From the NCBI GenBank assembly GCA_964512225.1, contig CAZEKB010000001.1:1-64000 (forward strand): a stretch of 64,000 nucleotides of DNA. Direction: 5' to 3'. A program made the position numbers and the translations under genes. This DNA is from CAZEKB01 sp964512225. Its GTDB lineage: Bacteria > Myxococcota_A > UBA796 > UBA9615. Positions 54,925 through 62,927 of the stretch are shown one piece after another (within the stretch, counting starts at the first letter, position 1; every line of letters starts with the position of its first letter). The notes beneath the pieces are model-generated. The model saw nothing but the letters and a program-made list of their open reading frames with translations. It was not told the origin of the DNA and made no database searches.

Positions 54925-56630
54925 GCCGTCGTCCGCTCGTCACCCTCGTGGGCAGGCCCAACGTGGGCAAGTCCAGCCTCTTCAACCGCCTCCTGGGGCG
55001 GAAGAAGGCGCTGGTGCAGGACACGCCGGGCGTCACGCGGGACCGGAACTACGCGATCGCGCGGCTCGAAGACCGCGAGATCCTGCTGTGCGACACCGGC
55101 GGCTTCGAGGACGAAGGCGGGATCGCGGGCGAGCTCATGGCGGGGCTGATCCGGGACCAGGCGCTCGTCGCGATGAAGGAGTCGGACGTCCTGGTCTTCG
55201 TCATGGACATCCGCGCCGGGCTGACGTCGGGCGACGAGTACATCGCGGGGCTCCTGCGCACCTCCAGCAAGCCGGTGCTGTGGGCCCTGAACAAGGCCGA
55301 TCACCGCTCCACTCACGATCAGGTCTACGACTTCTACCGCCTCGCCGCCCCCGAGCTGCTGCTCGTATCCGCGGAGCACGGCGCCGGCCTCGACGAGCTC
55401 GAGGAGGCGATCGCCGCCGCCCTCCCGCCGGCGGAGGAGGGGGAGGGGACCGACCCGGACGACGACCTCGCCCGCGTTCAGGACTGGCACGCCAAGCGAG
55501 CCCGGCCCCGGCGAGGCCGGAAGGACGCGGCGGAGCGGCGGGAGGACAAGAAGCGCCGGGATACGGCCGGACGTCTGCAGTTCCTCGGGGACGACATGCC
55601 CGCGCAGGCGACGACCGCCGCGGGCCCGCAGCCCCGCGAGTGGGACGGCGCCGAGCCCGAGGCCGAGGAGTACGGCGGGCTGGTGCCCGGCTTCAGCGTC
55701 GACGACGACGGGGTCGAGATCGTCCAGATGGGCGCGACGGGCTGGGACGAGGCCCCCCTCGGCACCTGGGACGGAGACGGGGAGCCGATCGAGCCCCCGC
55801 CCGAGGAGTACGAGGCGGCCGAGGACGCGGGCTTCGTGCCCCGCGTGGCGCTGCTCGGGCGCCCCAACGTGGGCAAGTCGACCCTGGTGAACCGGCTGCT
55901 CGGCTACCAGCGGTCGATCACGTCGCCGGTCGCCGGGACCACGCACGACATCGTCGACAGCTACATCGAGCGGGACGGTCGCGGGTGGGTGCTGATCGAC
56001 ACGGCGGGGATCCGGCGCAAGTCGCGGGTCCACGAGCGGCTCGAGAAGCTGACGGTGGGTCGCGCGATCCGCGTCATCGAGGCGGCTCACATCTGCTTGC
56101 TGTTGGTCGACGGCGAGGAGGGCGTGACCGAGCAGGAGGCGAAGATCGGGGCGCTCATCGCCGACCGGGGGCGGGCGCTCGTCATCGTCGTGAACAAGTG
56201 GGACCTCGCCGCCAAGGGCGACGGACCCCGCCGGGACTTCCTCGACCGCATGCGGCGGCGGTTCCCGCACCTGTCGTTCGCGGACTCGCTGTTCGTCTCG
56301 GCGCTGACGGGGAAGGGGACTCACCGCATCTGGAAGGTCCTCGACCGCGCGAACGCGAGCCACCGGCTCACGGTGCGCACGTCGCCGTTCAACCGCTGGC
56401 TGCACGCTCTGGTCGACGCCACGCCCCCGCCGATGGAACATCACCACCCCATCCGGTTCTATTACGGCGTGCAGACCGGAATCCGACCGCCGACGTTCAC
56501 TATCTTCTGCAGCAAACCGACCGCCTTGAAGCCGCCGTACCGCCGGTTCTTGACGTCCCGGGCCCACGCGGAGTTCGGCGGCCCCGGCAGCCCGGTGCGA
56601 CTGTTGTTCAAGGACCGCTCCGGGTCTTGA
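54921..56630 (+). CDS. der: ribosome assembly GTPase Der with a long inter-domain insertion
   Basis: A 569-aa protein with tandem G domains (G1 GRPNVGKSS at ~11, G3 DTGG; second GRPNVGKST at ~312, DTAGI, NKWD) and a C-terminal KH-like domain. Usual length is ~440-490 aa; the excess is a ~130-residue acidic and Arg-rich stretch at ~174-305, likely disordered. 50S assembly is the known role. GTG start. Confidence 0.95.
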   Translation: MSRRPLVTLVGRPNVGKSSLFNRLLGRKKALVQDTPGVTRDRNYAIARLEDREILLCDTGGFEDEGGIAGELMAGLIRDQALVAMKESDVLVFVMDIRAGLTSGDEYIAGLLRTSSKPVLWALNKADHRSTHDQVYDFYRLAAPELLLVSAEHGAGLDELEEAIAAALPPAEEGEGTDPDDDLARVQDWHAKRARPRRGRKDAAERREDKKRRDTAGRLQFLGDDMPAQATTAAGPQPREWDGAEPEAEEYGGLVPGFSVDDDGVEIVQMGATGWDEAPLGTWDGDGEPIEPPPEEYEAAEDAGFVPRVALLGRPNVGKSTLVNRLLGYQRSITSPVAGTTHDIVDSYIERDGRGWVLIDTAGIRRKSRVHERLEKLTVGRAIRVIEAAHICLLLVDGEEGVTEQEAKIGALIADRGRALVIVVNKWDLAAKGDGPRRDFLDRMRRRFPHLSFADSLFVSALTGKGTHRIWKVLDRANASHRLTVRTSPFNRWLHALVDATPPPMEHHHPIRFYYGVQTGIRPPTFTIFCSKPTALKPPYRRFLTSRAHAEFGGPGSPVRLLFKDRSGS

Positions 56631-56684
56631 CCGAGAGCCCCTGAACCGCTATCCATCGTCGGCTTCCCGAAGCAGGAGGAACAC

Positions 56685-57479
56685 GTGACGGATCCCCAGA
56701 CCGAGGGCGCGGCGCCCGCGGAGGCGCCCAAGACGCCCCGCAACCCTCGCGGCCATCGCCGCCCGGTCATCAAGCGCAAGGTGAAGCGCAAGGAGCGCGA
56801 GGAGGAGCTGCAGGCTCCCGACGAGTTCCAGGAGCGCGGCCGCCCGGTGGTGGACTGGGTGCTCGATCGGTGGCGCATCATCGCCGGAGCCGTGGGCGTG
56901 ATCCTGCTCGGTCTCGCCATCGTCGCGCTCGTGAACCGCGCCTCGGACAATCGCGCCGAGGCGGCGGCGGGGGCGCTCTCCGAGGCGCTGCTCGAGCTGC
57001 CCGATGTCACCGGCTTCGACGCGGACCTCTCCGAGAAGAAGGACGAAGTGGACAAGGCGCTCGTCGCGCTCGACGCGATGATCGCGAAGCACGACGGCAC
57101 GGCCCAGGCCCACCAGGCCCGCATCGAGGCGGGGAACGCCGCGTACCGCACCGGCGACTACGAGAAGGCGCTGGCCTACTACGATGCCGCGAAGGACGCG
57201 AAGGGTCTGAGCGGCCGGCTGGCCGGGACCGGCGCGGGCTATTCGCTGGAGGCGCTGGAGCGGTTCGACGAAGCCGCGACGCGGTTCGAAACGGTCCGCA
57301 GCACGGCCGAAGGCAACGCCAAGGAGCAGGCCGCGATCGACCTGGGCCGCGTGTACGCAGCCAAGGGCGACACGGCGAAGGCGGCCGAGGTGTACGCCGC
57401 GTTCGAGGCCGAGTTCCCCGACTCGCCGCGGCTGGCGGACGTGCAGGCCAAGGCCGCCGCGCTCACGCCCGCCCCCTGA
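56685..57479 (+). CDS. YfgM-like TPR membrane protein
   Basis: A 264-aa protein: Pro-rich basic N-terminus, one membrane helix (~64-85, IIAGAVGVILLGLAIVAL), then TPR-like helices outside (GNAAYRTGDYEKALAYYDAAKDA; YSLEALERFDEAATRFETV; IDLGRVYAAKGDTAKAAEVY). E. coli YfgM has this layout and links the SecYEG translocon with periplasmic chaperones. Its gene lies beside bamB and der in E. coli, as here. AGGAGG is 5 nt before the GTG start. Confidence 0.85.
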   Translation: MTDPQTEGAAPAEAPKTPRNPRGHRRPVIKRKVKRKEREEELQAPDEFQERGRPVVDWVLDRWRIIAGAVGVILLGLAIVALVNRASDNRAEAAAGALSEALLELPDVTGFDADLSEKKDEVDKALVALDAMIAKHDGTAQAHQARIEAGNAAYRTGDYEKALAYYDAAKDAKGLSGRLAGTGAGYSLEALERFDEAATRFETVRSTAEGNAKEQAAIDLGRVYAAKGDTAKAAEVYAAFEAEFPDSPRLADVQAKAAALTPAP

Positions 57480-57491
57480 GATCCTCGCACC

Positions 57492-58997
57492 GTGAGCCCC
57501 GTGAGTGACGTACGTCGCCGCCGCGCGACGCTCGTGAGCGGCGCGATCCCGGCGCTCGCCGCGCTGGTAGCGCTGGGTACGTCGTCCTGCGCCGCCCGCG
57601 ACGCGAGCCGGGAGCCGATGCTCACGAACCCACCCCGAATGGACGCCTGGTACGGCGGCGCCGAGGCGCCGGACGATCGGTCGTGGCTCGAGCGCAAGTA
57701 CGACGGCCAGGCCCGGCCCCCGTTCCACGCGGACTGGGAGTGGGCGCTGCCGGACACGGGGCTGTGGGAGATCAGCCGACTCGAGCTGTGCGACCCGGTG
57801 GTCCACGACGGCGCGGTGTACGTGGGGAGCTCGCGCAAGGCGGGCCTGTTCGTGCTCGAGCAGGAGAACGGCCGACTCCTGCGCACCCACCCGACGGAGG
57901 GGCCGGTCCAGTCGCCGCCGGTGCGTCTGCCCGACGGCTGGCTGCTGGTCGACAGCTTCGGCATCCTCGAGCGGCTCGACGACGATCTGAACGTCGTCTG
58001 GAGCTACCGCAGCGGCGGGGCGGTGTTCCGATCGCCCCGGGTTGCGGGCGACCAGGTGCTGATCAGCCTGTCGGGCGATACGATCGTGTCCGTGGGGCTG
58101 GCGGACGGCTCCTGGCGCTGGAGTCACAAACGTGAGGTGCGTCGAGGGTCCCAGGAGCTCGCGATCCTCGGGGGTCCGCGAGCTGCGCACGGGGCGGGCC
58201 TGATCTTCGCGGGCTTCTCGGACGGCTGGGTGGCGGCGTTGGACCCGGCGACGGGCAAGGAGCGCTGGGCCCAGTCGGTCGGCGCGGGCAAGTTCCCGGA
58301 CATCCAAGCGGATCTCCTCGTGGACGGGGACGCGGTCCTCGTGAGCGCCTTCAGCGGCCCCACGGTGGCGCTGGACGCGGAGACGGGGAGCGAGCGCTGG
58401 CGCAACGAGGACGTCGGGGCGGCGTGGCCGATGACGCTCTCGGACGGCTCGCTGATCGTCTCGGACAGCCGCGGCAACGTGCACTCGGTGAGCGCATCGT
58501 CGGGGGTGACGGAGTGGACCTGGGCGCTGCCGGATACGCCGCTGCTGGCGCTGTTCCGCGCCGACCAGGTGCCCGACGACGTCCAAGACATCTCCACCTT
58601 GGACGGCGCCGCCCGCGCGGCGAAGCAAGCCGACCGGCGCGCCCGGGAGGCCGAGATGGCGGCGGCCGCGGGCGACGAGCCGCGCGCCAAGGGGCCGGGC
58701 CCGAAGCCGAACGGCCAGGTCGGCCGTCCGGTGCGCGCGGGCATGCACGTGCTCGTCGGCGACGTGAACGGAACGCTCTACGCGTTGGATCGCTACGAAG
58801 GCACGGAGGTCTGGCGGTGGCGACCGCTCGACGGGACCAGCCCGGCCGGCGTCGCGGCCGCGCCCGCGGTCGTCGGTCGACAGATCATCTTCCCGACGGC
58901 GGGCGGTCGACTGGTCTCCCTGCGAGGCTCCACGGCGCTGACGGTCGACCTGAGCGAGACCCCCGGCGAGCGCCCCGACCGGCGAGGCGACTGGTAG
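57492..58997 (+). CDS. bamB: BamB-like PQQ-repeat beta-propeller lipoprotein
   Basis: A 501-aa protein: signal peptide with lipobox LGTSSC (Cys ~33), then PQQ-type blades (DGAVYVGSSRKAGLFVLEQENGRLL; FAGFSDGWVAALDPATGKERW; GPTVALDAETGSERW; GDVNGTLYALDRYEGTEVW). BamB is a lipoprotein of the outer-membrane protein assembly machine. A ~75-residue Ala/Arg/Lys insertion (~355-415) is unusual. The der-yfgM-bamB neighbourhood strengthens the call. Start could be GTG 57492 or 57501. Confidence 0.82.
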   Translation: MSPVSDVRRRRATLVSGAIPALAALVALGTSSCAARDASREPMLTNPPRMDAWYGGAEAPDDRSWLERKYDGQARPPFHADWEWALPDTGLWEISRLELCDPVVHDGAVYVGSSRKAGLFVLEQENGRLLRTHPTEGPVQSPPVRLPDGWLLVDSFGILERLDDDLNVVWSYRSGGAVFRSPRVAGDQVLISLSGDTIVSVGLADGSWRWSHKREVRRGSQELAILGGPRAAHGAGLIFAGFSDGWVAALDPATGKERWAQSVGAGKFPDIQADLLVDGDAVLVSAFSGPTVALDAETGSERWRNEDVGAAWPMTLSDGSLIVSDSRGNVHSVSASSGVTEWTWALPDTPLLALFRADQVPDDVQDISTLDGAARAAKQADRRAREAEMAAAAGDEPRAKGPGPKPNGQVGRPVRAGMHVLVGDVNGTLYALDRYEGTEVWRWRPLDGTSPAGVAAAPAVVGRQIIFPTAGGRLVSLRGSTALTVDLSETPGERPDRRGDW

Positions 58998-59015
58998 GGC
59001 CGAGCCCCCCGAGCC

Positions 59016-59131
59016 GAGAACGGATTCTCAACCCAGCCCGCTGGGCCGGGCCGAGCCCCTCCGCATGAGAACGGATTCTCAACCCAGCCCGCTGGGCCGG
59101 GCCGAGCCCCTCCGCATGAGAACGGATTCTC
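59016..59131. repeat. 51-bp tandem repeat with palindromes near dif
   Basis: GAGAACGGATTCTC recurs at 59016, 59067 and 59118, period exactly 51 bp, with the intervening 37 bp identical apart from the ends. In copies two and three it extends to TGAGAACGGATTCTCA, a palindrome with 6-bp arms and a 4-bp centre. Each full unit also has the small hairpin CCCAG-cccg-CTGGG. It lies in the convergent spacer after bamB, ending 86 bp left of dif. No protein is encoded. Confidence 0.9.
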
Positions 59132-59163
59132 AGCCTGATATCGAGATCCAGGACTCCGGAACA

Positions 59164-59199
59164 GGGGTAGGCGACCGTGCGATGCATGTCGCTTACCCC
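59164..59199. terminator. strong hairpin between convergent genes
   Basis: GGGGTAGGCGAC and GTCGCTTACCCC form a 12-bp stem with one G-T pair around a 12-nt loop. There is no T tract. Being between convergent genes it may stop or trim transcripts from either side, protecting the adjacent dif. Confidence 0.5.
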
Positions 59200-59217
59200 C
59201 CAGCATCACAGCCCTTG

Positions 59218-59245
59218 AGATCCGATAAGGTATATTATGTTAACT
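59218..59245. other. dif: dif site for XerCD chromosome resolution
   Basis: Compared with E. coli dif: right (XerD) arm TTATGTTAACT matches at 10 of 11, centre GGTATA at 5 of 6, left (XerC) arm AGATCCGATAA at 6 of 11 including the conserved inner ATAA; 21 of 28 overall. The inner ATAA-N6-TTAT palindrome is diagnostic. It is AT-rich in a high-GC neighbourhood, sits between convergent genes, and coding strand switches here. Seven bases separate it from the stop codon of the next gene. Confidence 0.85.
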
Positions 59246-59251
59246 CGCAAC

Positions 59252-59926
59252 TCAATCAGCGCAGGCGTGCGGTGAGCTCGCGAACGCAGCGGCGGCTTCG
59301 CGGGTGTAGGTCTCGAACGGGCCTTCGCCGGAGACGAGGACGACGTCCCCCCGGCATTTGAGCCAGTGCGCGCTCCCGGATCCCTTGTCGAGCTCCGAAT
59401 CGCCCTGTTTCAGCCAGCCGAACCGCACCCACGGGACGGGACCGTGCGGCGTATCGAGATCGCCGTGCTTGCGGACCTGTACGAGGTCGTAGCCGAGGAG
59501 CTCGAGGGGGTGCGTGGCCTCGGCGAAGTCCTCGCCCGCGAACGCTCGCTCGAACTCTTCGACGGGCGCCGCGGCGGGCGGACGGGCGCGGACGATCGAG
59601 AGGCGCTGCGGACTCTTCGGGCTGTCGATGACCGCGATCTGCAGGCTGCCCAGGTCGTACGCGAGTCGGACCGACCAGCCCTCGAGCGCCGCCGCCGGGA
59701 AGATCGTGGCCGCGACGGCTTCCTTCGACGCCGCCGTGGCGGGCGTCGGCGACGGGTCCGCGGGGCTGGAGTCTGCGGGCGTGGACTCGTCGATCGGCGC
59801 AGGCTCGCTCGACTCGAGCGCCGGCGGAGACGGATCCCCGGGTGTCGGCTCCGGTGCGGGGTCTGCGGCGGGCGGCCCGGAACAGGCGACGGCGAGGACG
59901 ATGGGCAGCGCGATGCGGTGGTTCAC
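59252..59926 (-). CDS. lipoprotein with Pro/Ser/Asp-rich linker
   Basis: A 224-aa predicted lipoprotein (lipobox LAVAC, Cys 15). Residues ~16-70 are Pro/Ser/Glu-rich linker; ~75-224 form a mixed alpha/beta domain with no family recognised (VRLAYDLGSLQIAVID; LELLGYDLVQVRKHGDLDT; HWLKCRGDVVLVSG). GTG start at 59926 with GGGAGG just upstream. Its 3' end abuts dif, and its 5' end is next to the tRNA terminator. Confidence 0.78.
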   Translation of the reverse strand: MNHRIALPIVLAVACSGPPAADPAPEPTPGDPSPPALESSEPAPIDESTPADSSPADPSPTPATAASKEAVAATIFPAAALEGWSVRLAYDLGSLQIAVIDSPKSPQRLSIVRARPPAAAPVEEFERAFAGEDFAEATHPLELLGYDLVQVRKHGDLDTPHGPVPWVRFGWLKQGDSELDKGSGSAHWLKCRGDVVLVSGEGPFETYTREAAAAFASSPHACAD

Positions 59927-59942
59927 GGGCCTCCCAAGCGAA

Positions 59943-59973
59943 GACGGCCCCGACAGGTTGCCGGAGCCGTCTC
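59943..59973 (-). terminator. tRNA-Ala terminator hairpin
   Basis: On the minus strand a 13-bp stem (two G-U pairs; arms 59943-59955 and 59961-59973) with a 5-nt loop starts 6 nt after the tRNA CCA end. Only a short U-rich run follows (UUCGCUU). Confidence 0.6.
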
Positions 59974-59979
59974 GTGAAT

Positions 59980-60055
59980 GGTGGAGGATAGGGGGATCGA
60001 ACCCCTGACCTCAGCGATGCGAACGCTGCGCTCTCCCAGCTGAGCTAATCCCCCG
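59980..60055 (-). tRNA. tRNA-Ala (anticodon CGC)
   Basis: A 76-nt cloverleaf. Acceptor GGGGGAT pairs with ATCCTCC and has G3-U70, the alanine identity pair. D stem GCTC/GAGC; anticodon stem CAGCG/CGCTG with loop TTCGCAT, so CGC reads GCG; T stem AGGGG/CCCCT with TTCGATC. CCA is encoded. Single tRNA with its own promoter and hairpin terminator, ~735 bp from dif. Confidence 0.95.
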
Positions 60056-60092
60056 TGCGTCGTTGCGTCGGGGCCCTCGTGCGGGCCGCAGA

Positions 60093-60121
60093 TTTATAGA
60101 GACGCGGCCTCACACTGTCAA
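60093..60121 (-). promoter_or_regulatory. tRNA-Ala promoter
   Basis: On the minus strand TTGACA (60116-60121), 17-bp spacer, TATAAA (60093-60098): near-consensus sigma70-type. The -35 box overlaps the stop codon of the upstream FHA gene. Confidence 0.8.
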
Positions 60122-61300
60122 CGGGTCGGTGTGACCGTCACCGTGATCGTCGTGTCGCCGATGCCGATCACGTCGCCGGACTTGATCGGGGCGCTGCTCA
60201 CCGTGTCGCCGTTCAGCTGCGTGCCGCTGGGGCTCCCGAGGTCGACGAGCAACAGCGTCCCCGCGTGGAGCTGCACCGAGCAATGCAGGTCGGCCACCTT
60301 CGCGTCCCGGACGTTCAAGACCGCGCCTTCGCCCTTGCCGATGGTCACCGCCTCCTTGCGCAGCTCGACCGTCTTCACCTCGCCGCCCGCGATGCTCACC
60401 GCGAAGGCGACCACGGGGACGCCCGGCTTGCCGGGGATGGGCGGCTTCTTCAGGACGGGCCTCTTGGCGGGCTTCGCCTCCTCGGCGGGCTCCGCCTTCG
60501 GCGCAGGCGCGGCCGCCTCCGTCTGTTCCTTCGCGGGCNNNNNNNNNNNNNNNNNNNNNNNNNNNNNNNNNNNNNNNNNNNNNNNNNNNNNNNNNNNNNN
60601 NNNNNNNNNNNNNNNNNNNNNNNNNNNNNNNNNNNNNNTTCGCCTCCTTCGCGGGCTTCGCCTCCTTCGCGGGCTTCGCCTCCTTCGCGGGCTTCGCCTC
60701 CTTCGCGGGCTCCTCGACGGCGGTGGTTCGGGCCGCGGGCTCCGGCAGGTAGACGCGTACGCCCCCGATCCCCTCGATGTCGATCCCGAAGGCGCTCCAG
60801 GCGTCCACCGCGGGCGCGATCTCGGCGAAGAACTCCAGCGGGAAGCCCTTCATCAGCACGGAGACGCCCACGGGGACCCGCACTCCCAGCAGCGGCGTGG
60901 CCGTGGGGACGGGCTCACCGTCGCGGTCGAGGACCGAAGTGAAGGCCACCCGCATGCGGAACCCGACCCCGACGTACAGGTGAGCCGAGACGCCGTTCGG
61001 AGCCCGGATGTGGGCCGGCCGTCCCGTCCAGCCGACGGCCAGCGAGAACGTGTTCACGAACGGGGTCGCGCCCAGGTCGAGGGCGAAGGCGTGGTCCGGG
61101 GTCGGCCAGGCCTGGAGCGTGAGCCCGGAGCGGTGCCCCAGCGTGAGGCCGAGGCCGACGGGTCCGCCCGCCCGGTAGTCGGAGATCGAGGATGTCGAGG
61201 TGGTGGTCGGAGGAGTCGACTCCCCTTCCCCACCCCCGGTGGCGGGGGCCGCCGCGAGCGCCAAGACCGTCGCGCCGGCCGCGACCAAGGATGAGAACAT
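60118..61300 (-). CDS. exported protein with C-terminal FHA domain, interrupted by an assembly gap
   Basis: A signal peptide (~1-22) is followed by ~190 residues of strand-rich, outer-membrane-like sequence (GLGLTLGHRSGLTLQAWP; AHLYVGVGFRMRVAF). Then an 18-bp repeat encodes KPAKEA units up to the N run. Beyond the gap, in another frame, the same Lys/Ala/Pro linker leads into an FHA domain (VTIGKGEGAVLNVRDAKVADLHCSV, GSPSGTQLNGD) ending at 60118. The frame change arises from the arbitrary 100-N length, so I read it as one gene. An FHA domain on an exported protein is unusual; the topology is inferred. Confidence 0.75.
60539..60638. other. assembly gap (100 N) within an 18-bp repeat
   Basis: Round length of 100 marks unknown size. 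On its right are four TTCGCCTCCTTCGCGGGC units (60639-60710), and on its left is a partial one, so the gap is a collapsed KPAKEA-coding repeat. Confidence 0.97.
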
Positions 61301-61313
61301 CGGTGAGGATCCT

Positions 61314-62891
61314 CTAGCGTGGAGATCGGGGGGCGCGCCTCAGCAGCGCGAGCAGCGGCAACAGGAGCAGCAGGGACCAGCCGGATTCGCCGGCCGCGAG
61401 CGACGCGGTGAGGGTCGGCCACGCGAAGGGGTGCGACGCGCCGCACGCCGAGCCGAGCGCGTCTCGTCGACGACCGTCGTCGTCGTCGATGAGGTCGGAG
61501 CCGGGCGGCTCGGTCTGGGCCCACCACTCGAGGTCGAGGGTGTAGGAGGACGGGTCCTCGTCGATGCGGGTGACGATGATCCAGGTCTCTTCGTAGGTCG
61601 TGCCGATGTCGAGGAGCTCGACGGTTTCCTCGCCCCACCGGTCGAGGTACATCTGCGTGGACACGACCGAGCGCCCGTCCGGGCTGCGCGCGAAGGCGAC
61701 CAGCCAGTCCCGATCGTCCGCGCCCTCGAAGTGCACGCGGAGCTTCGTCCGCCCGTTCGCGTCCGTCGGATCGACCCGATAGAAGTGACTCCCGTACAGC
61801 CCCGCGCCCGAGACGTCGGCGAGGACGGTCGGCGGGGAGGGTACGTCGCGGGGGGGCACCCTCGCGTTCATGAAGACGGCGTGGTCGACGTAGTCCATCA
61901 CGGCGGTCCTCGCCGTGAAATGCGCGAACTGCTCGGCGAAGTCGGTGCGGTCGTCGATGCCCTCCCAGAACTCCTCGAGCCGATCGGCGAGGTCGCCCCC
62001 GTTCGAGGTCGTCCACACGTGACGCGCCAAGTCGAGGCCTCCGGGGGCGTGTTCGGCGAGAAACGACACGAAGATGAAGAGCCCGTAGCGGTGCAGGAAC
62101 GAGCTCTCGTCCGCGAGCGGGAGGTCCGTGGCGCTGGTGTAGGCGCCCAGGACCCAGGCGTAGGTGTTCCAGTCGGGCTCGACCAGGTCCTCCGACCACG
62201 TCGCCGACGCCTCCCAGTACCAGCGGTCCACGCCCCCCGACGCCGGTCCCCCCATCTGCACGGCGTGGAACAGCTCGTGCGTCGCGAGCTCCACGGACCC
62301 GGGATCGTCCCGCATGCTCGACATCACGACGTACGCGTGCTCGGAGCCGCTGCACATCGTGGTGTATCCGCCGTCGAAGCCGATCGACGGAGAGCCCCCG
62401 CCGCTGTTGCCGAAGTAGAACGGGATCTTCTGGTCCGGGTTGCCCGCCGGCTCGGGGTAGCCGGCGTCGAGGAACCGCCCTCGAACGACCTCGAGGGCGT
62501 CGAGGAGGTACTGGGCCGTGGCCTCGGGCAGGCTGACGGCGGGACCCCACTCCACGGAGAAGTGGTCGCTCTCGAGGGCGTTCGCGAGGCGGAGATCGCA
62601 GGACACGTTGCCCCGGGGAGCCGACGCTCCGGATCCGCCCTCCGCCCCGAAGGCGCCGGGCAGCAGGGCGTCGGCGCGGGCCCGCAGGCCGTCGTCCAGA
62701 GCCTCCCAGCCGGCCTGCACGGTCCGGACGTCCATCGTCCCGCAAGTCGGGTGGGGGGCGTCGCTCAGCCTCCCGATCCGGTCCAGGGCCTCCCCCGCCT
62801 GCACCGCGTCGTCGAATGTCTGCGCAGACGCGGGGCCGGCCGGGGCTGTGAGGGCGGCGATGGAAAGCAGCGCGGAGAGGCGAAAGCTCAT
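61314..62891 (-). CDS. secreted HExxH metalloprotease with C-terminal membrane/sorting tail
   Basis: A 525-aa protein. Signal peptide (~1-23). Zinc motif HELFH (205-209) and a probable third ligand Glu in WYWEAS (~227), a gluzincin pattern. The C-terminus has a Gly-Trp turn, hydrophobic helix LLLLLPLLALL (~502-514) and Arg-rich end, like MYXO-CTERM or GlyGly-CTERM tails cleaved by a sortase-like rhomboid protease. It resembles the putative metalloproteases of the MXAN_6640 type in Myxococcus (from memory). A LPXTG-like cysteine is missing. Substrate unknown. Confidence 0.82.
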   Translation of the reverse strand: MSFRLSALLSIAALTAPAGPASAQTFDDAVQAGEALDRIGRLSDAPHPTCGTMDVRTVQAGWEALDDGLRARADALLPGAFGAEGGSGASAPRGNVSCDLRLANALESDHFSVEWGPAVSLPEATAQYLLDALEVVRGRFLDAGYPEPAGNPDQKIPFYFGNSGGGSPSIGFDGGYTTMCSGSEHAYVVMSSMRDDPGSVELATHELFHAVQMGGPASGGVDRWYWEASATWSEDLVEPDWNTYAWVLGAYTSATDLPLADESSFLHRYGLFIFVSFLAEHAPGGLDLARHVWTTSNGGDLADRLEEFWEGIDDRTDFAEQFAHFTARTAVMDYVDHAVFMNARVPPRDVPSPPTVLADVSGAGLYGSHFYRVDPTDANGRTKLRVHFEGADDRDWLVAFARSPDGRSVVSTQMYLDRWGEETVELLDIGTTYEETWIIVTRIDEDPSSYTLDLEWWAQTEPPGSDLIDDDDGRRRDALGSACGASHPFAWPTLTASLAAGESGWSLLLLLPLLALLRRAPRSPR

Positions 62892-62927
62892 TCGGGGACG
62901 TGGAAGCTATCACGCCCCCCCGGCGCG

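Noticed and set aside
59016..59131. CRISPR array
   Set aside because: Whole 51-bp units repeat without unique spacers and there are no cas genes.
59220..59245. Promoter from the AT-rich TATATTATG stretch
   Set aside because: It lies at the 3' ends of two convergent genes and matches dif far better than a promoter.
60118..61300. Frameshift pseudogene in the exported FHA gene
   Set aside because: The frame change coincides with a 100-N run of arbitrary length; both sides carry the same repeat and linker.
61314..62891. LPXTG sortase substrate
   Set aside because: No LPXTG is present; only the hydrophobic/Arg-rich tail is shared with other sorting signals.
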